Shown in pieces: positions 9,971 to 22,343 of a DNA stretch of 64,000 nucleotides. Below the pieces are notes generated by a model. It was not told the origin of the DNA and did not search any database. It saw only the letters and a list, made by a program, of their open reading frames with translations. Positions within the stretch are counted from its first letter, which is position 1; every line of letters starts with the position of its first letter. Made by a program: the position numbers and the translations under genes. Origin of the DNA: Todiramphus chloris collaris (lineage: Eukaryota > Chordata > Aves > Coraciiformes > Alcedinidae); contig JANVCC010000120.1 of the NCBI GenBank assembly GCA_025345505.1, positions 998,940 through 1,062,939 on the forward strand, in the 5' to 3' direction.

Positions 9971-12900
9971 TGCACGTTTTCCAGTGGGTGTCAGGGTTTG
10001 GAGGCTGTGCTGGTCTGTGCCCTGTCCTCCCCAGGTCCCCGTCATGGATGAGTTTTTCCCCTGGGGCAGCGGGGACGGGTGTCCTCGGGGCATCCCGGGA
10101 GGGGAGCAGTGCTGTACAGCATGGGGAGCCATGGGGCTGCCATGGTGCAGAGCCCAGGCTGCCATCTGGGCTGCACCTTGCATCGCTCACGTGGGTGAGT
10201 TACAGATGGACCCGTTGGCCATGGGCTGCAAGGCTTTGTGCTGAGCAGGATGAGGCTGTGGGCAGGAGAAGGGGCACAGTGTCCTCCTCCCAGCTGGGGG
10301 ATGGTGTCTGGGAGCTGGCGCTCTGGTGGGTGCTGATGCTGCCTGTGGTGCTGGAGATGCTGGGCTGCCCTGCCAGCACGATGGCAGCACCTTCGCCGCT
10401 GCCAGCAGCCCTGGCCACGCTCTCAGGGAAGGGAAAAGCCATCGAGGTGATGGTGGAGCCACAGGCCAGGCCAGGGGGTGGTCTTGGACGGAGACAGTCA
10501 CGTCTGGGTCCCGAGGGCTCACGGCAGGGCCAAAGGGGTGGGATGGAGGTGTGAAGGGAGGCGAGCAGGGAGCGAACAAAAGCTGCATTGAGTGACACGG
10601 CCCCGCCGCCAGCAGAGCAGGAGCCTGGCCAGGAAAAACAGGGCCTGGAGCGGGGAGCACATCGTGTCCCTGGCTGGGGCCGCCGGGGCCCTCGGTACAT
10701 TCTGTAGCGGAGGAAGCTGGCGCGGGACGGGCTGGCTCGACGGCCGCCGCACAGCTGACCCTGCTGGGGAGAGGCGTGGGGGGACCCCCGGGCACTGCAC
10801 CCTCGGACCGCATCGCTCGCCGGGGCTGGTTGCCAGCCTAACGAGTCCCGCTGGGACCCGCCGGACCCCTCTCTCCCACCCACTCTCTCCTCCGTTCTGG
10901 GTCAGGGCTGGGGAGGAGGCGATGGGGCTGGGGGGGGACGGGGACCGGCTTGCAGACAGCGAGCAGGCGCCGTGCCCAGGAATTCGAGGATGGTTTGCAG
11001 GCTGCGCTGCCCAGGCAGCAGCGTCTAATTCAATTAAAGCTCAGTGTCACGAAGCCGGGAGGCCAGCAGCGCGTGGGAGCTGGGTGGGGGCCCCCACGGG
11101 GACGGCGGCCGTCTGAAGGACTGCCAGGTCCCCTGGGAAACCGCCCAGACATCAGCAAGCTGGTGGTGTCCCGTCTCCCCCAACCTCTGCTGGGACAGCT
11201 GGCACCCTGGGCATGGGGTCCCACCCAGGCTGGCACTGCTGGCAGGTGCCCACAGCCTGGGGACCCCCAGAACTGCTGGAGGTGATACCCCCTAAGAGGC
11301 AGGTCCCTTGGTGCTTGGAGCCCTCGAGATGGGCTGACAGGCGTCGGAAGCAGCTGCCTTCCTGCAGTGATGCGTGGCTTCCCATTGCTTCCACACCTCC
11401 TTCTTGTGCCCTGGCGTCCTCCATCCCCCTCCCTTGCACCCTGCCCCAGCCCTGCTACCATCCCCATCCCCTCACCACCACCCCCAAGGGGAAAAACTAA
11501 AACTAACAACCAGGAGGGCTGCAGGTGGGGTTCAAACCTCTGGTACAGGCACAGGGCATCTTCTCCCTGCAGTCCAGAGCTGATTTGTTCCTGACAGCCT
11601 GGGTGCCAGTTCCTCCTGCCCCTCTTTGAACATTTTGTGACCCTTCCCCCCACCGTCACTCTTTTTTGTTTTAGTGGCTTTATTTCTAAGTGTCCAGTTT
11701 CTCCACCTGAAAGACAAGGCCCTGCTGGCAGCATGGACCTGAGGAGGTCCTGGGGCCGTGGATGCCTGCGGCAGTGAGAGGCTGAGCCTGGCAGCCCGTG
11801 GCATCACTGCCAGGCAGGGCAGGTTGTCAGCGTCTCTTACTCCAGAGAAACTGAAAACCAGCCCCAAGGATGCTGCACGGCCTGACCTGGAGCATCTCCA
11901 GCCAGCGCTGCTGGCAGGAGGGGAGCCAGTCCCCTCGCAGCACCCACCGCTCTGGGTGGCGGGGGCAGGGCCGGGCTGGATCTCGCTCCTCCGGCGAGTG
12001 GCACTGGGCCCGGCTGCCCCGGCTGATGTAATTTTTGCCATGACAAGTAAAAGTGCTCTGCCTCGTGTGGCAAACTCCTCGGAGACGGGCAGGAGGGGGA
12101 TTGTTGTGTTCCCGTTGCCTTGCAGCATCCTTCGGGGAGCCCTGCTCCTCCCCAGGCCTGGCTGCCGCCCGCTCGGGCTGCCTGTAGTTGCTGATTCATT
12201 TTTGGAGCTGTGCTGGGGAGGCAGAGGCTACGCCATGGATGGATTTCCACATACCCCCCCCCACCCCAGCAGTTTCCCTTGTGGCTCTGCTGACCTGCTC
12301 TCCCTGGTTCTGCTGGTTTTATTCCTGGTCTGGAAGCATCCCTGCAGCCCACTGCCTGCAGCCAGCGTGTGTGTGCAGGTGCAGCCCAGAGACCACCACG
12401 ATGGGCTGTGGCTGTGGCTCTTCAGCCACCCGGTGTGATTAGAGGGCTCAGAGCAGGGGACACACATCCTGCCTGAGGTAATGGCTCATCCCTGGTAGGG
12501 GCAAGCAGTTGGGGCATCCCTGGTGCTTGTGAGGCTTTGGAGGGAACAGCAGAGACTGATGTATCCGAAGGCAACCTGGGAGTGCTGCTGGGAGCAGAGA
12601 TCTTTCTTCCCGTGGTGGGATCACTGCCAGACCCCTGCAGAGCACTGGAGGTGCTGGGGAGCTGCTGGCCAGGGAACATATCCCTGGGCATCACTGCAGG
12701 GAGGTGGAGCAGACCACAAAGCCCTCGGACAGGATCAGGGCACAGTGAATCCTCTGTCCCTGCTGCCATCAGCGCAGCAGAGCAGCCCTGGGTGGGTGGC
12801 AATGTCCCCAAGGGGAAGAGCCCCACCAGAGCCCTGGTGGGGTGACGGTCCCAGTAGGGACGTGTCCATCTAGCAGAGGGCAGGGACCCCCTTGCAGGAG

Positions 12901-12979
12901 GAGAAGGCAGGTGAAGCTGGGGTGCATGGAAGGTGGGGTGCATGGCTGGGCCCCCCTCTTTGCCGCCCTCCCTTACCTG
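9971..12979. other. Intron 1 segment, nothing recognised
   Basis: GC-rich intron with chance open frames. Small TAAT/ATTA patches occur near 11025-11045 and 12025-12060. A sequence resembling a CTCF core (TAGCAGAGGGCAG, about 12871-12883) is present but alone is weak evidence. No repeat family or exon is identified. Confidence 0.4.
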
Positions 12980-13095
12980 CGGGATGTCGCCAGCCGTTTC
13001 CGTGGCAACGGCGATGGCATCCCGAACACCTCGGGCAGAGTTTCCCTGCCTCCCCTGCGATGTCATTGCCGTTTCCCGGGTAACTCAGCATCCGG
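12980..13095. promoter_or_regulatory. Paired RFX X-box-like palindromes in a 75-bp imperfect duplication
   Basis: GTTTCCGTGGCAAC at 12996-13009 and GTTTCCCGGGTAAC at 13071-13084 both fit the GTTNCC-N2-GGNAAC form of the RFX-factor X-box. Their starts are exactly 75 bases apart. Flanks also match: GATGTC precedes each by a similar distance and a GGCATCCCG/AGCATCCGG-type segment follows each, so the pair probably arose by local duplication. The stretch is CpG-rich. RFX binding is inferred from motif fit only. Confidence 0.5.
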
Positions 13096-16000
13096 GAGCG
13101 CTCTGGCAGGCAGGTAGAGGACCTCAGCCCACCCACTGCCTTCTGCTGGGCCCAGCCACTCGTCACCCAAAAGCAGAGCACTGGTGGGAGGGCTGTGCCT
13201 CCGTGGTGGCCTTGGGTGCCTGTGGCCAAGCGATGGGGGCAGGCTGGCAGGCCCCAGGGATGGGCACATAAGGCAGATGGCCCAGCAGCCTTCGGGGGGG
13301 TGCACACAGAGTCCTGTCTGTGCTCTGCTACCGGAATGTGCCTTGTGGGTCTGCTGGGTGTTGGGGAGCCCAGGGAACGGGCAGCCTGGGGGGTGGCAGG
13401 AGAGGTATGAGTTGGGGACATGACGCCCACCCTGTGTCCCACCCCATCCCTGCACAAAGGGCTGGACTTGTGGGGAGTCGGTGTTCCCAAGGGGAGAACA
13501 GCCAAGGGAGACTGGAAAGTGTCTCGGACAAGTGGTAATTCCCTTTCCTGGTCACCCTTGAGCAACTAACTGGTCTTGGCAGGAGGCGTTAACCTCTGGG
13601 AGGGCACTGGTGAGGCGTGTTGAACCCCATTCCTGGGGTTGTTTTCCTCCAGGCAATTCCCTTCATGCCATGAGTCCATCCTGAGCTGAACACACTGAGC
13701 AGAGAGTGTCCTGGTGGCAGCTGGCACTGCCCCCCCCTTGCCTATCAAAAGCTTTGCTGCTTGTCCCCAGCAGCTTTGCTCCATCCCAAGCCCAAGTGAC
13801 AAATGCCCCTGCTCCCAGTGCAAGCCTTTGAGACACCAGCAGCCCCACTAAATCCCACTGCAGCGGAGTTAAGTGCTGGGTCCTGGCACAGGGACAGGAT
13901 GGTGGCAGCTCCAGGTGCTTTCCCCACCAGAGATCAGGAGCCTGGAACATCTCTTGCTGATGCAGCAAGTCCTCAGTCCTGCCCCAGCCGGCTGTGTGGC
14001 CCCAGCCCCGGCGCTGAGGCCGGGGGGTGTGTGGGAATTGTATTTGGATGAAATTGGAGCCCGTGGTGCAGCAGTCGCCAGGATTTCCCCATGGATCCTG
14101 TGCTCTGCCCCATTCTCTGGGGCTGGCTCTTTTTTTGGTGAGGGAACCACAGCCCTGCTGGCAGCCAGCGCATCTCCTGCATGGTCCCCACTTGGGCACG
14201 TGGGGCAGGGCTGGCTCGCCGTGCCCTTGTCTGTTCTGCCTGCACCAAGGGGTTCCCTCAGCCCTATCCCGATGAGTCTCCAAGCAGGGGGATGTCCCAA
14301 AAGGGGGGGGGTCTCCCTTTGCCAAACCCACCAGTGGGGCTGCACTCACAGCCCCAGCCCCTCAGGGTGCAAGCGCATCGGTGCGACAGTGCGTGTGCGA
14401 GCAAGTGTGTCGCCGTGGGGTGACAGCAGGGGCCCGTAGGCTGCCCTGTGCTGTGCTCAGCCGAGGAGCCAGGAGCGGCGGGCAGGGCTCTGCAGGAAGC
14501 CCAGCCACCCAAAAAGGGCTCAGCAGGTGCCTGGAAGCTGCAGGGTGCTGGCGGTGCTGTGCACCCCGAAGGTGGGGAGCATTGGGGTGAGGGACCCTCC
14601 CACCCCAGAGGGTTTTACCTGGCCCTGCAACGAATGGCACAAGTCCCCACTCTCACCAGGGCAGCGGGGGCCCCTGAGCCCACCCGGGCGGGCAGCTGAT
14701 GTGCGCAGGGGAGGCTCGCTCCCGGCTGGCTGCGCAGTGAGTCAGCGCAGCCTGGCAAGGCCCTGGCACAAGTTGCTGGGGGGGGATGGGGAGGAGGGGG
14801 GGTGTAATTAGCAGGTGCAAAGCAATCGGGTCGGGTCAGCTGAGTCACGGCGCAGGAGATGTGGGTGGGTGATGGGGCACGGGCCTGTGAACGTGGGCGA
14901 TGTGGGGCACGGGAGTGGGTGCTGGGCACGGGGGTAATGTGGGGCACAGGAGGTAGGTGATGTGGGGTACAGGGGGTGGCTTCTGGTGACAGGGGGTAGC
15001 AGGGGGTTGTGGGCTGTGTCTGGGGGTGGCCGTGTGTGGGGTGGGTGCCCCTGCGTGTGTGCCCAGGAGAGGCTGGTGACATCCTGGACAGGGCTGTGTG
15101 ACCAGCCTGGCTCTGGCTGCAGCTCCTGCAGCCCTGGGCTGCTCTTTCAACCCACCCCTGGGAAAATGGAGCTTTTTCCATCTCCCCTCTGTTTGCTTTT
15201 GGCTCCTGGCCAGCATCGAGTTGGGGCTGGGAGCCCCAGGGAGCTCGCCAGCTGCCACCATGAGGCACTGCGATGGGTGCTCCTCAGGGCTACGTGAGGC
15301 AGAACAGAGATGGACTCCCCACATCCCTCTTCTCCTTCAGGACTCTCACCTGCTCACAAGCTGCCCCAGCTGTGCTGTGCTGGTCACCCCTGAGAGAACC
15401 CCCTCAGGGGGAGAGAGAACCCCCCATAGAGCACCCTAGGGTGCCATCACCCCCTGGCCATCTCTGTGGGTCCTGCAAGCTGTGAGCAGGCAGCAGGGCA
15501 TCATGTCTGGGGAGGGCTGGGCTGACTCCAGGTCATGGGCTGGGGGCTCAGGGACGTGGCAGATGGCAGATGGCCGGGGCCGAGCTGACTCTGCTGTGGA
15601 GCAGCACTGCAGAGAATCCTTCTGCCACAGCGCCATCCGTGCCTCAGTTTCACTTGACCGCAGGCAGCTCTGGTCTGGGGGGTTGGGGGGGGGGGGGCAG
15701 CATCCCCCCTTCCCACAGCCAGCAGGGCTGGAGCTGCAGAAACATCCCCGGGGCCCTGTGGTGACCTTGCTCCGCTTGCGTGACTTTGGCTCGACGAGCG
15801 TCTGCTGGGGGGGCTTCAAGATGCAATGGGCACGTCAGGCGGGACGCTCGGGGCAAGGGGTCTCCGCTTGCCCCCCCGGTGTCTCGCCGTCTCTCCCAAC
15901 AGGGTCTGCGTGCGGCCGGGGACGGCGCCGTGCGGCCGCGGGCACAGGCTGAGACTTTTCGGTCGCCTGTGAAAGGCTTGGCGGGCTCAGCCCTGCTGGG

Positions 16001-16950
16001 AGCTGCCGTCCTGACGCGTCTCGCCCCGGGGTCCGCGTGTGCGTGCGGGAGCGGGAGCACCCGGCACGGGCGGCTGAGCCTCCCTCCCTGCCTGCGTGGG
16101 ACGAGCAGGCAGCAGTTCCGCTGTTGTCACCAGCGCCCGCCTGCTCCGCGCGCCCTGGGGGACAGGGCTGCTTTCCAGGGGCTGGTTCAGAAGCCTTGGT
16201 GCCCCTTGGGTCCCCATGGCAGAGGGTACCGTGCTCGGTGGCATCTCAGCCGTGCTGGCATCTCCAGGTCGCCTTTCCCTTGGTGGGGACGCGGTGCACG
16301 GATCAGGACCTGGAGCCTTTGGGCTTTCCTGGCCCAGGAGGGACATCGGCGTCAGGCTTTTCCCGCTGTGTTTTCCTGGCTGTGCAGGGACATGGTGACA
16401 GCTGTGACAGTGCTCGTGCCACCGCCTCCCTGTCCCCATCCTCACGGGATGCCAGCTCCAGACATGGTATTTGCCTCTGCCAGATGGATGGCCACAGGGG
16501 TCTCTGCTTCCCGCAGCGGCCCATTACTGCCCGACCCTGCTGGGCTGCGCCTGCGACGCGGGGCTTTGTGCCCTCTGTGTCCCATGGATGCACAAAAAAA
16601 GGGAAGCCAGAAGTGGAAAAAAGGGAGTTGTGTGGGATTTGGAGGCTTTCTGTGCTGCAGCTTGTGCTGGCATGGGGTGTTTGGGCTGGAAGGGCTGGTG
16701 TGGGGCCAGCTGGCACTGGTGGAGAGGACAGGGCTGGGACGATGCTGTGACACGCATCATCTCACTAGGCTGAACTGGGTGAGTGGCTGGATCTGGCCCA
16801 TGGTGAGCGTTGCTGTGGGCTGGCATGTGGGGCAGTGCCCTGTGAGGGGGACAGCAGGGACAGTGTGGGAGCCTGCCAGGATGGGCAGCAGTGCCAGGGG
16901 CTTGACCAGAGCAGGTGGACTCGGTGGTGCCATTGGCTGGAAGCTGCTCG
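13096..16950. other. Intron 1 segment with degenerate GT-rich repeats
   Basis: No exon is recognised. At 14800-14860 a patch combines TAATTAGCAGGTG with TCAGCTGAGTCA. A poly-G tract lies near 15688-15699. A 397-residue + open frame (15780-16973) has no domain and is treated as chance. Confidence 0.4.
14863..15010. repeat. Degenerate GTGATGTGGGGCACGGG-type minisatellite
   Basis: Variants of a phrase like GGTGATGTGGGGCACAGG recur roughly every 25-35 bases with much divergence. It is G/T-rich on the + strand. The phase is irregular, so exact boundaries are approximate. Confidence 0.6.
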
Positions 16951-16954
16951 TTAG

Positions 16955-17190
16955 TTCCACAGGCGTATTTTAAATAGTGCTTCTTGCAACATTTCCGTGC
17001 TGTGCAGCAGGTCCTGATAATGAATATTTTCTCCTCTTACCCAAAGGCATTGCATCATTAAATGCTCCCTTGCCCCACCTTTGGGGCCTAAAACCTGCAA
17101 ACTAGTACAAATACTTGTTTTCTTGAACAATCAGGATTTTCTTATCAGAATTAAACAGTTTTGTGAAAACATCTTTCAGCCAAGAGCATT
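16955..17190. promoter_or_regulatory. AT-rich block, candidate conserved element in intron 1
   Basis: About 230 bases of AT-richer sequence include TATTTTAAATAG, GATAATGAATATTTTC, GCATCATTAAATGC and CTTATCAGAATTAAAC. They are embedded in GC-rich intron. Regulatory function is inferred from composition. Confidence 0.3.
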
Positions 17191-17835
17191 TGGTGGCAGG
17201 GATACCCCCGCTGTCCTGGCAACCCATCCATTCCCCATCCACCCCAGGGCTGAGATCGCTGGTGCTCCCAAGCCTTTGACATCGGTGCTTGCTGGTGGCA
17301 GGATGAAATCTCTTGCAGGTATTTGAGAAGCCAAAGGTACCTTCCCATTCTCGGCCAAACCAGCCCCTCGTCTCCAAGGGCTGCCCTGAGATGCATCTCC
17401 ACCCATCTGCCCAGGGTTTGCTGCCTTTGCCGGGGAGTTTGCAGAGCATGGGGAGCCCGTCCCTGCTCTAGCAGCCAGCACCAGCCTGCTGGGCTCCTGG
17501 GTGGACATCTGGGACACAGCATATCAGAGAGCGTTTGGCTTTGCTCCTTGGGCCCCTTGGCAAAGCCGTGGCCGGAGGAGGAGGGGACAGTGCAGAGGCA
17601 CTTGCTGCTCCTCCGAGCATCCCCATGGAGCTGGTGCCCAGGGATGATAACGGGGCCAGGGGGCAGGCAGGGGACACGTGTGCCCCAGCTTTCTGTGTGT
17701 TTTTGGGTACAGTCCAGCTCCGATGTGGATCTCAGGCTGGAAAGCAGGGCAGCCTTGACTGAGCAGACGGGGAGAGGATGGGGCTGGGCGCAAAACCCCT
17801 CAGGGTCTGGGGTTTCTGCTGCTGCTCCGCTCGGC

Positions 17836-17877
17836 GTGGGGCTGCACGTGGTCACTGTGGGGCTGCACGTGGTCACT
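17836..17877. repeat. Exact 21-bp tandem duplication carrying an E-box
   Basis: Two perfect copies of a 21-base unit (17836-17856 and 17857-17877), each containing GCACGTGGTCAC. CACGTG lies at 17845-17850 and 17866-17871. Perfect identity implies recent duplication, or constraint. Confidence 0.85.
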
Positions 17878-18399
17878 GCATCCAGACGGGACAGTGGTAC
17901 AAGGGTGACGTGTGGCTGGGACCCGCGTCTCTCCCAGGAGGCCAGGTGACCCAGAGACAGCATTTCCTGGCACCACACAGGACGCTCATCCCCCACGGGT
18001 GCCCCAGCATCGCTGTGTAAAGCAGAATGGTGCAGGTGGAGCCCCACTGCTTCCCTTGTCTTCCTCCCCCAGGCAACAAAGAGGAGGCGAGTGGTTTCTC
18101 TCCTGGGAAGAGCCAGCTCCTCTGCCCAGTGGGGTTTGGACCCCTGCACTGGGGCTCAGCATCCCGCCTGGGGTGCCTTGTGCATCCCTCGTGGGCGCCG
18201 AGTCTCCCTGGGGTCTCTCGGCGTGGTTTGATTTGCTTTGCCTTTGGATCTGGAGTGGTTTTTATTCGCTCTGGGTGTGCTTGGTGTGGGAACGGGCAGG
18301 GCTGGTGTGGGTGCTGGGGCACCTGTTGTCCCCAGCCAGGCACAGCCCCAGTGCCGGGCAGCGGGGTGACAGCCAGCAGGGAGTTAAAACGGTACCCGA

Positions 18400-18575
18400 G
18401 GAAAAGGGAGTGCAGCTGCTTTAATTATTTGGCTGCAGTGAGAACTTGGTGTGGAGGAAATTGAACCCAGGGGAAAAAATACTGTAATTTCATGCAAAAA
18501 TTACATGGCAGCTCTGAGTGATTTACTGCAGCTATTTTGGTGGCCAACTCTGGGGTGTAATTAGAGTATTACTGG
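18400..18575. promoter_or_regulatory. Homeodomain/POU-type motif block in intron 1
   Basis: Contains CTTTAATTATTTGG, a perfect 8-base dyad TGTAATTT...AAATTACA (18483-18490 and 18498-18505) spaced by CATGCAA, which makes an octamer-like ATGCAAAA, then GTGTAATTAGAG. This density of TAAT and POU-like motifs in a GC-rich intron suggests an enhancer core. No binding evidence exists. Confidence 0.4.
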
Positions 18576-20409
18576 GTAAGTGGCTGATGGTGGAGAGGGT
18601 CTTTCGAAGGCGTCTCACCTGGGCTTGTACGTTGGAGAGGGGCCCGGGGAGGCTGGGGCTGGGGTGCTGGGAGGGAGTGTGTTTTGTCCCTGAAGGCAGT
18701 GGGGCTTGATGTCTCTCAACTGGATGTAGGCACCTTGCAGAGCATCCCCGGCTGTGTGGGCACCTTGGGACCCTGAAGGGAGGCTGTAGGTGTTACTCAG
18801 CTCCGGGGTGGCTTGTGCAGGGGGTCAGCATGGCCACACTGGGGGGGTCTCTCGGGGAAGGGGGTGTGCAGGCTCAGCCTCACCAGGGAGCTGTGCTGGG
18901 GGTTATTTCAGCAACGTGGCTTGGTGGGAGCTGGGTCAGGATGTGGTTTCCAGCTGAGTGTTGGGGTGCTATGAACTGGGATGCTGGGGGTGGCTGGGCA
19001 CTGTGCTGGACCAGGAGGAGTGGTGCTGCCTGGGGCTTTCGTAGGGTGCTGCAAAGGGAGCAGAATCCAGCCCTGTGTGCAGCAATCCCCTGGCACTGCC
19101 AGCCCCCCAGCCCATCCTTAGCATCACCGTGGGGCTGGGTATGAGCAGGGCAAGCAGCAGGGCCTGGCACAAGTCCCCCAGGCAGCTCTATTCCTTGCAG
19201 CACCACGAGATCCCCTTTCCATCTGGCTGGGGCAGGTGGCCCAGCGGCCTCTTGACTCTGCCACAACCTGAAGGCAAGTGGGTGGCCGTGCCAGTGCCAG
19301 CCAGTGGAGCCAGCCCAGTGAAGTATGACGTGCGTCTGGTCCATAACCTCCCTCCCCTCTTTTGGCATCACGTGACAGGGGTACGGGACATGTGCGGGTC
19401 TGGGGGAAAGCAGGAGGTGGTTGGAGTCTCCTGGCTGTCCCCCTGCACTGGCACTGGTGTGCAGCCCACAGGCAGGAACCTCATAGCCAGGGAGTGTGCA
19501 GAGCCAGCCCATCACTGTGGCATCGGGGCACGCGGCAGTGCCAGCCCAGCTCTGCCTGGGCTGAGTGTCTTGGTGGCACCCAGCACTGAGGTGAGCCTGG
19601 AGTGGGGCTCCGTGCACCCACTGCTGTGTGATTGCTCCCGTGCAACTCCTGCCTGCTCCCAGGCTGCTGGGGATGGCCGGGCTCCCCTGAAGAGCCCCAG
19701 TCCGGGCTCTGCACCCCAGAAGTGCAGCTGGTGTCTTTAGCAAGGGGGGCTGCAGGGACAGTGACCCCACATCGGGGCCAGGCAGGCTCCCACAGGAGGG
19801 TCCCCGAGCTCCCCAGCCCTGCCTGCTCTGCCTGCTCTCTGCCCCCTTCCCCGGGAGGAGAAGGCTCCCACTCGTTATCTGCAGCGCCCTAATGAGCCCT
19901 TTGGGGAGCGCATAGGGGATGGGCGGTGCCGGGGGCACTTAGGCAGACAGTGGTTCTGCCAGGGGTGCAGAGGGATTACTGCATTACACATCATCTCCAG
20001 GCTCCTCCTCTGCCCCTGCAAAGTCCCAGCACCGAGGATGGCTGGTGCTGCCTGGGAAGGGAGCACAGTCCCCTTGGGGTGATGTTTGGGGCTGCCTGAT
20101 GGGACAGGGCTTGGGATGGATACCGTGGGGTAAAGGGGCCTCTCCCTCTCCAGCCACACTGGGAACTGGCCCTTCTGGCCCCTCCTGTCCTGAACCAGCT
20201 TGGGAGCGGCCATGGCTGGAGCTGGAGGAGGAGGTGTCACAGCAGGTTTGGGGGCTGTGCTGGCCCCAACAGGAAAAGTCCAAGGCTTTGGCCAAGGGAG
20301 GAGCAAACCAGAGCAGGGAATATCTTTGAGCGGGCTGTGGGAGCTGAATTTACCATCCAAGTGTCCCTCCAGTTCTGAAATCACCTGATGCCAGTCCTGA
20401 TGTGTCCCC

Positions 20410-20457
20410 ACCATCCATCCATCCATCCATCCATCCATCCATCCATCCATCCATCCA
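20410..20457. repeat. (ATCC)n microsatellite
   Basis: About 11-12 uninterrupted CCAT/ATCC units on the + strand. The reverse-complement microsatellite occurs at 36719-36764. Likely polymorphic in length. Confidence 0.95.
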
Positions 20458-20682
20458 ATTCCCCTTGGGCTGTGGTGGGAAGTGGGGAAGGTGCTGGTGT
20501 TGTGTCTGTCCCTTCTGGAGAGCATGGAGAGGCTGTCCCACAGGGGGTGGATGCTGTGGGTGCTCCCTGGGCTCTCAGCAGGGTACCTGGAGATAGGGAC
20601 AAGGCAGAACCCACCGGGGCAGGGAGGATGCTCCTGGCTTTGAAGGGGACACGGAGTGATGGCAGCTGGCTAAAATAAACTG

Positions 20683-20696
20683 GCTGCCATGGCAAC
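20683..20696. promoter_or_regulatory. RFX X-box-like palindrome
   Basis: GCTGCCATGGCAAC differs by one base from the ideal palindrome GTTGCCATGGCAAC recognised by RFX factors. It is the third X-box-like site in this intron. It may be functional or chance. Confidence 0.4.
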
Positions 20697-21854
20697 GGCA
20701 ACACTCCCATTGCAGAACTTGGTAGCAACCAGCTGTTTGGCAGCAGCAGTAACCAGGGCAGGGAGAGGGATGCTCGGCTGTGCCTGCCACCTCTGTTTCA
20801 GTGGCACTGCTGCCACCACCGGCATGGTTCCAACCTGGGCATAAAGTGTCTTCTGATGTGTCCACTCTGCCTTCCCTCCACCAGCTCCATCCTGGCCAGG
20901 AGGTGTGCAGAGGATCTCACCCTGCTGTGCAGTCCCAGCATGCAGAAAGGGCTGAGCCTGGCACCCACCCCTGGCTTGGCACTCACCTGGAGCTCTCCAT
21001 GGCTGAGCCAGGGCCTGTGGCAGCTGCAGAGTGGGGAAGCCCTAAGGGGCACCCCTGGCCAAGGGCTGTGGAGCAGGAGCTGGGCATGGGGGCTGCCTGG
21101 GGGGCATGAGGAGTAGTTTGTGGTTTGATTCGCATCAGTCACTTCTGCAGTGGGTTTGGGAATCGCTTGTAGAGCTCCTGATGAGGAGTGGGAGGGAGGC
21201 ACTGACCCGACCGTGAGACATAAACTCAGATGCCAAGTCCACAGGGGTGGTGAGGGGCAGTGCTGTGCCAGGGCGTGATCCTGTGCTGGGGGTCAGACCC
21301 ACTGTGAGCCATGGGGTGTATGGCAAAGGTGGGCCAGGACTGCCATGGGGCCAGGCAGGGGATGGGTTTCACCCTGGGCACCCATCCAGTTGCCACAGTG
21401 CCTGTATTTGTGCTGAAACCTGCCCCAAAGCCAAGGCAGCCACAGCTGGGCTCCTGGGTTTGGGGGCTTAGGATGGGGCTGGCAAATCCTGGCAGTGGGT
21501 TGGGGTCACAGCGGTGGTTTCCACCTGGGTCTCCTCCGGGAGAGGTTGATCTTGGGCACGCCATGACCCAGCCCCAGGGAATGGCAGAGGGACATGGGCA
21601 GGGGGCCGAGCAGGCATCTACCCTGGGCTGGCACAGCTTGGCCCCATTGCGTAGGTTGCCAGCTCTGTGCCTACACCCCAGAGCACAGAGCCATCCTTTC
21701 CCCACAGCATCACGGCTCTGTGGGGCAGGGCAAGGCTGGACCCCCCCTGCCAGGCTCTGCCCCAGGGGGTGACACAGAGAGGGGCCATGGGGGGCTGTGC
21801 AGGGAGGGGGCTGCAGGATGGGACTCCCCCTGCCCCAGCGCATCCCGTGTGGGT

Positions 21855-22050
21855 GATTAGCAGGTCCTAATGAGATGCTGGCTGGGCTTAAAGCTGGTGG
21901 CGCTGGGTGAGGAGGCGGGAGATGCCCTGGCCGGGCCATGCTGACCAGCCTGCGGGCCCCTCGCGTGTCAGCCACCTGCGACGGAGGGCCCGCGATGGGC
22001 ACGGCCCTCACGCTGCTAATGGGCATTTGGTTCAATTAGCAGCACGTCAG
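21855..22050. promoter_or_regulatory. Candidate conserved element, TAAT motifs in CpG-rich DNA
   Basis: Combines GGTGATTAGCAGG and CCTAATGAG with GCTAATGGGCATTTGG and TTCAATTAGCAGC, interrupted by CpG-rich sequence. A CpG-rich run continues to about 22165. The motif mix is typical of developmental enhancers; this is inference. Confidence 0.3.
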
Positions 22051-22343
22051 AGCTGCTCTGCTCAGGCGAGCCACTGACCCGAATACGCTCGCCTCTGCTC
22101 GGCAGCCGCCGGCGAGCCCCCCGCGGCGGGGAGGCGGGTGCCCTCCCTCTGCCCCCGCCGTGCCCTTTCCGGGGGCACTGGGCAGCCCATGTGGTGCCCC
22201 TGCCCAGCTCCAGCAGTGATGCCCTAGGGAAGGACGGGCTGTGGAGGGGAAGCCCCAGCTCCCCGAGGGGAGGATGTCAGATGGGGCCAGGGCACTGGGG
22301 AGCGGGCAGTGGGGTGTATGAGACAGTGCCAGGGGCTGCAGGA

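Larger units (their letters stand above)
18576..22343. other. Intron 1 segment, GC-rich with microsatellite and X-box
   Basis: No exon is recognised. The (ATCC)n microsatellite, the X-box and the candidate element at 21855-22050 are entered separately. The remainder is GC-rich with chance open frames. Confidence 0.4.

Noticed and set aside
12868..12885. CTCF-like core TAGCAGAGGGCAG
   Set aside because: A single approximate match to a degenerate motif with no supporting context; not strong enough for a feature.
15780..16973. 397-residue open frame on the + strand, and a similar 372-residue frame at 1222-2340
   Set aside because: Low-complexity composition rich in Gly, Ser, Cys and Arg, no recognisable family. 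Both look like chance frames in GC-rich intron.
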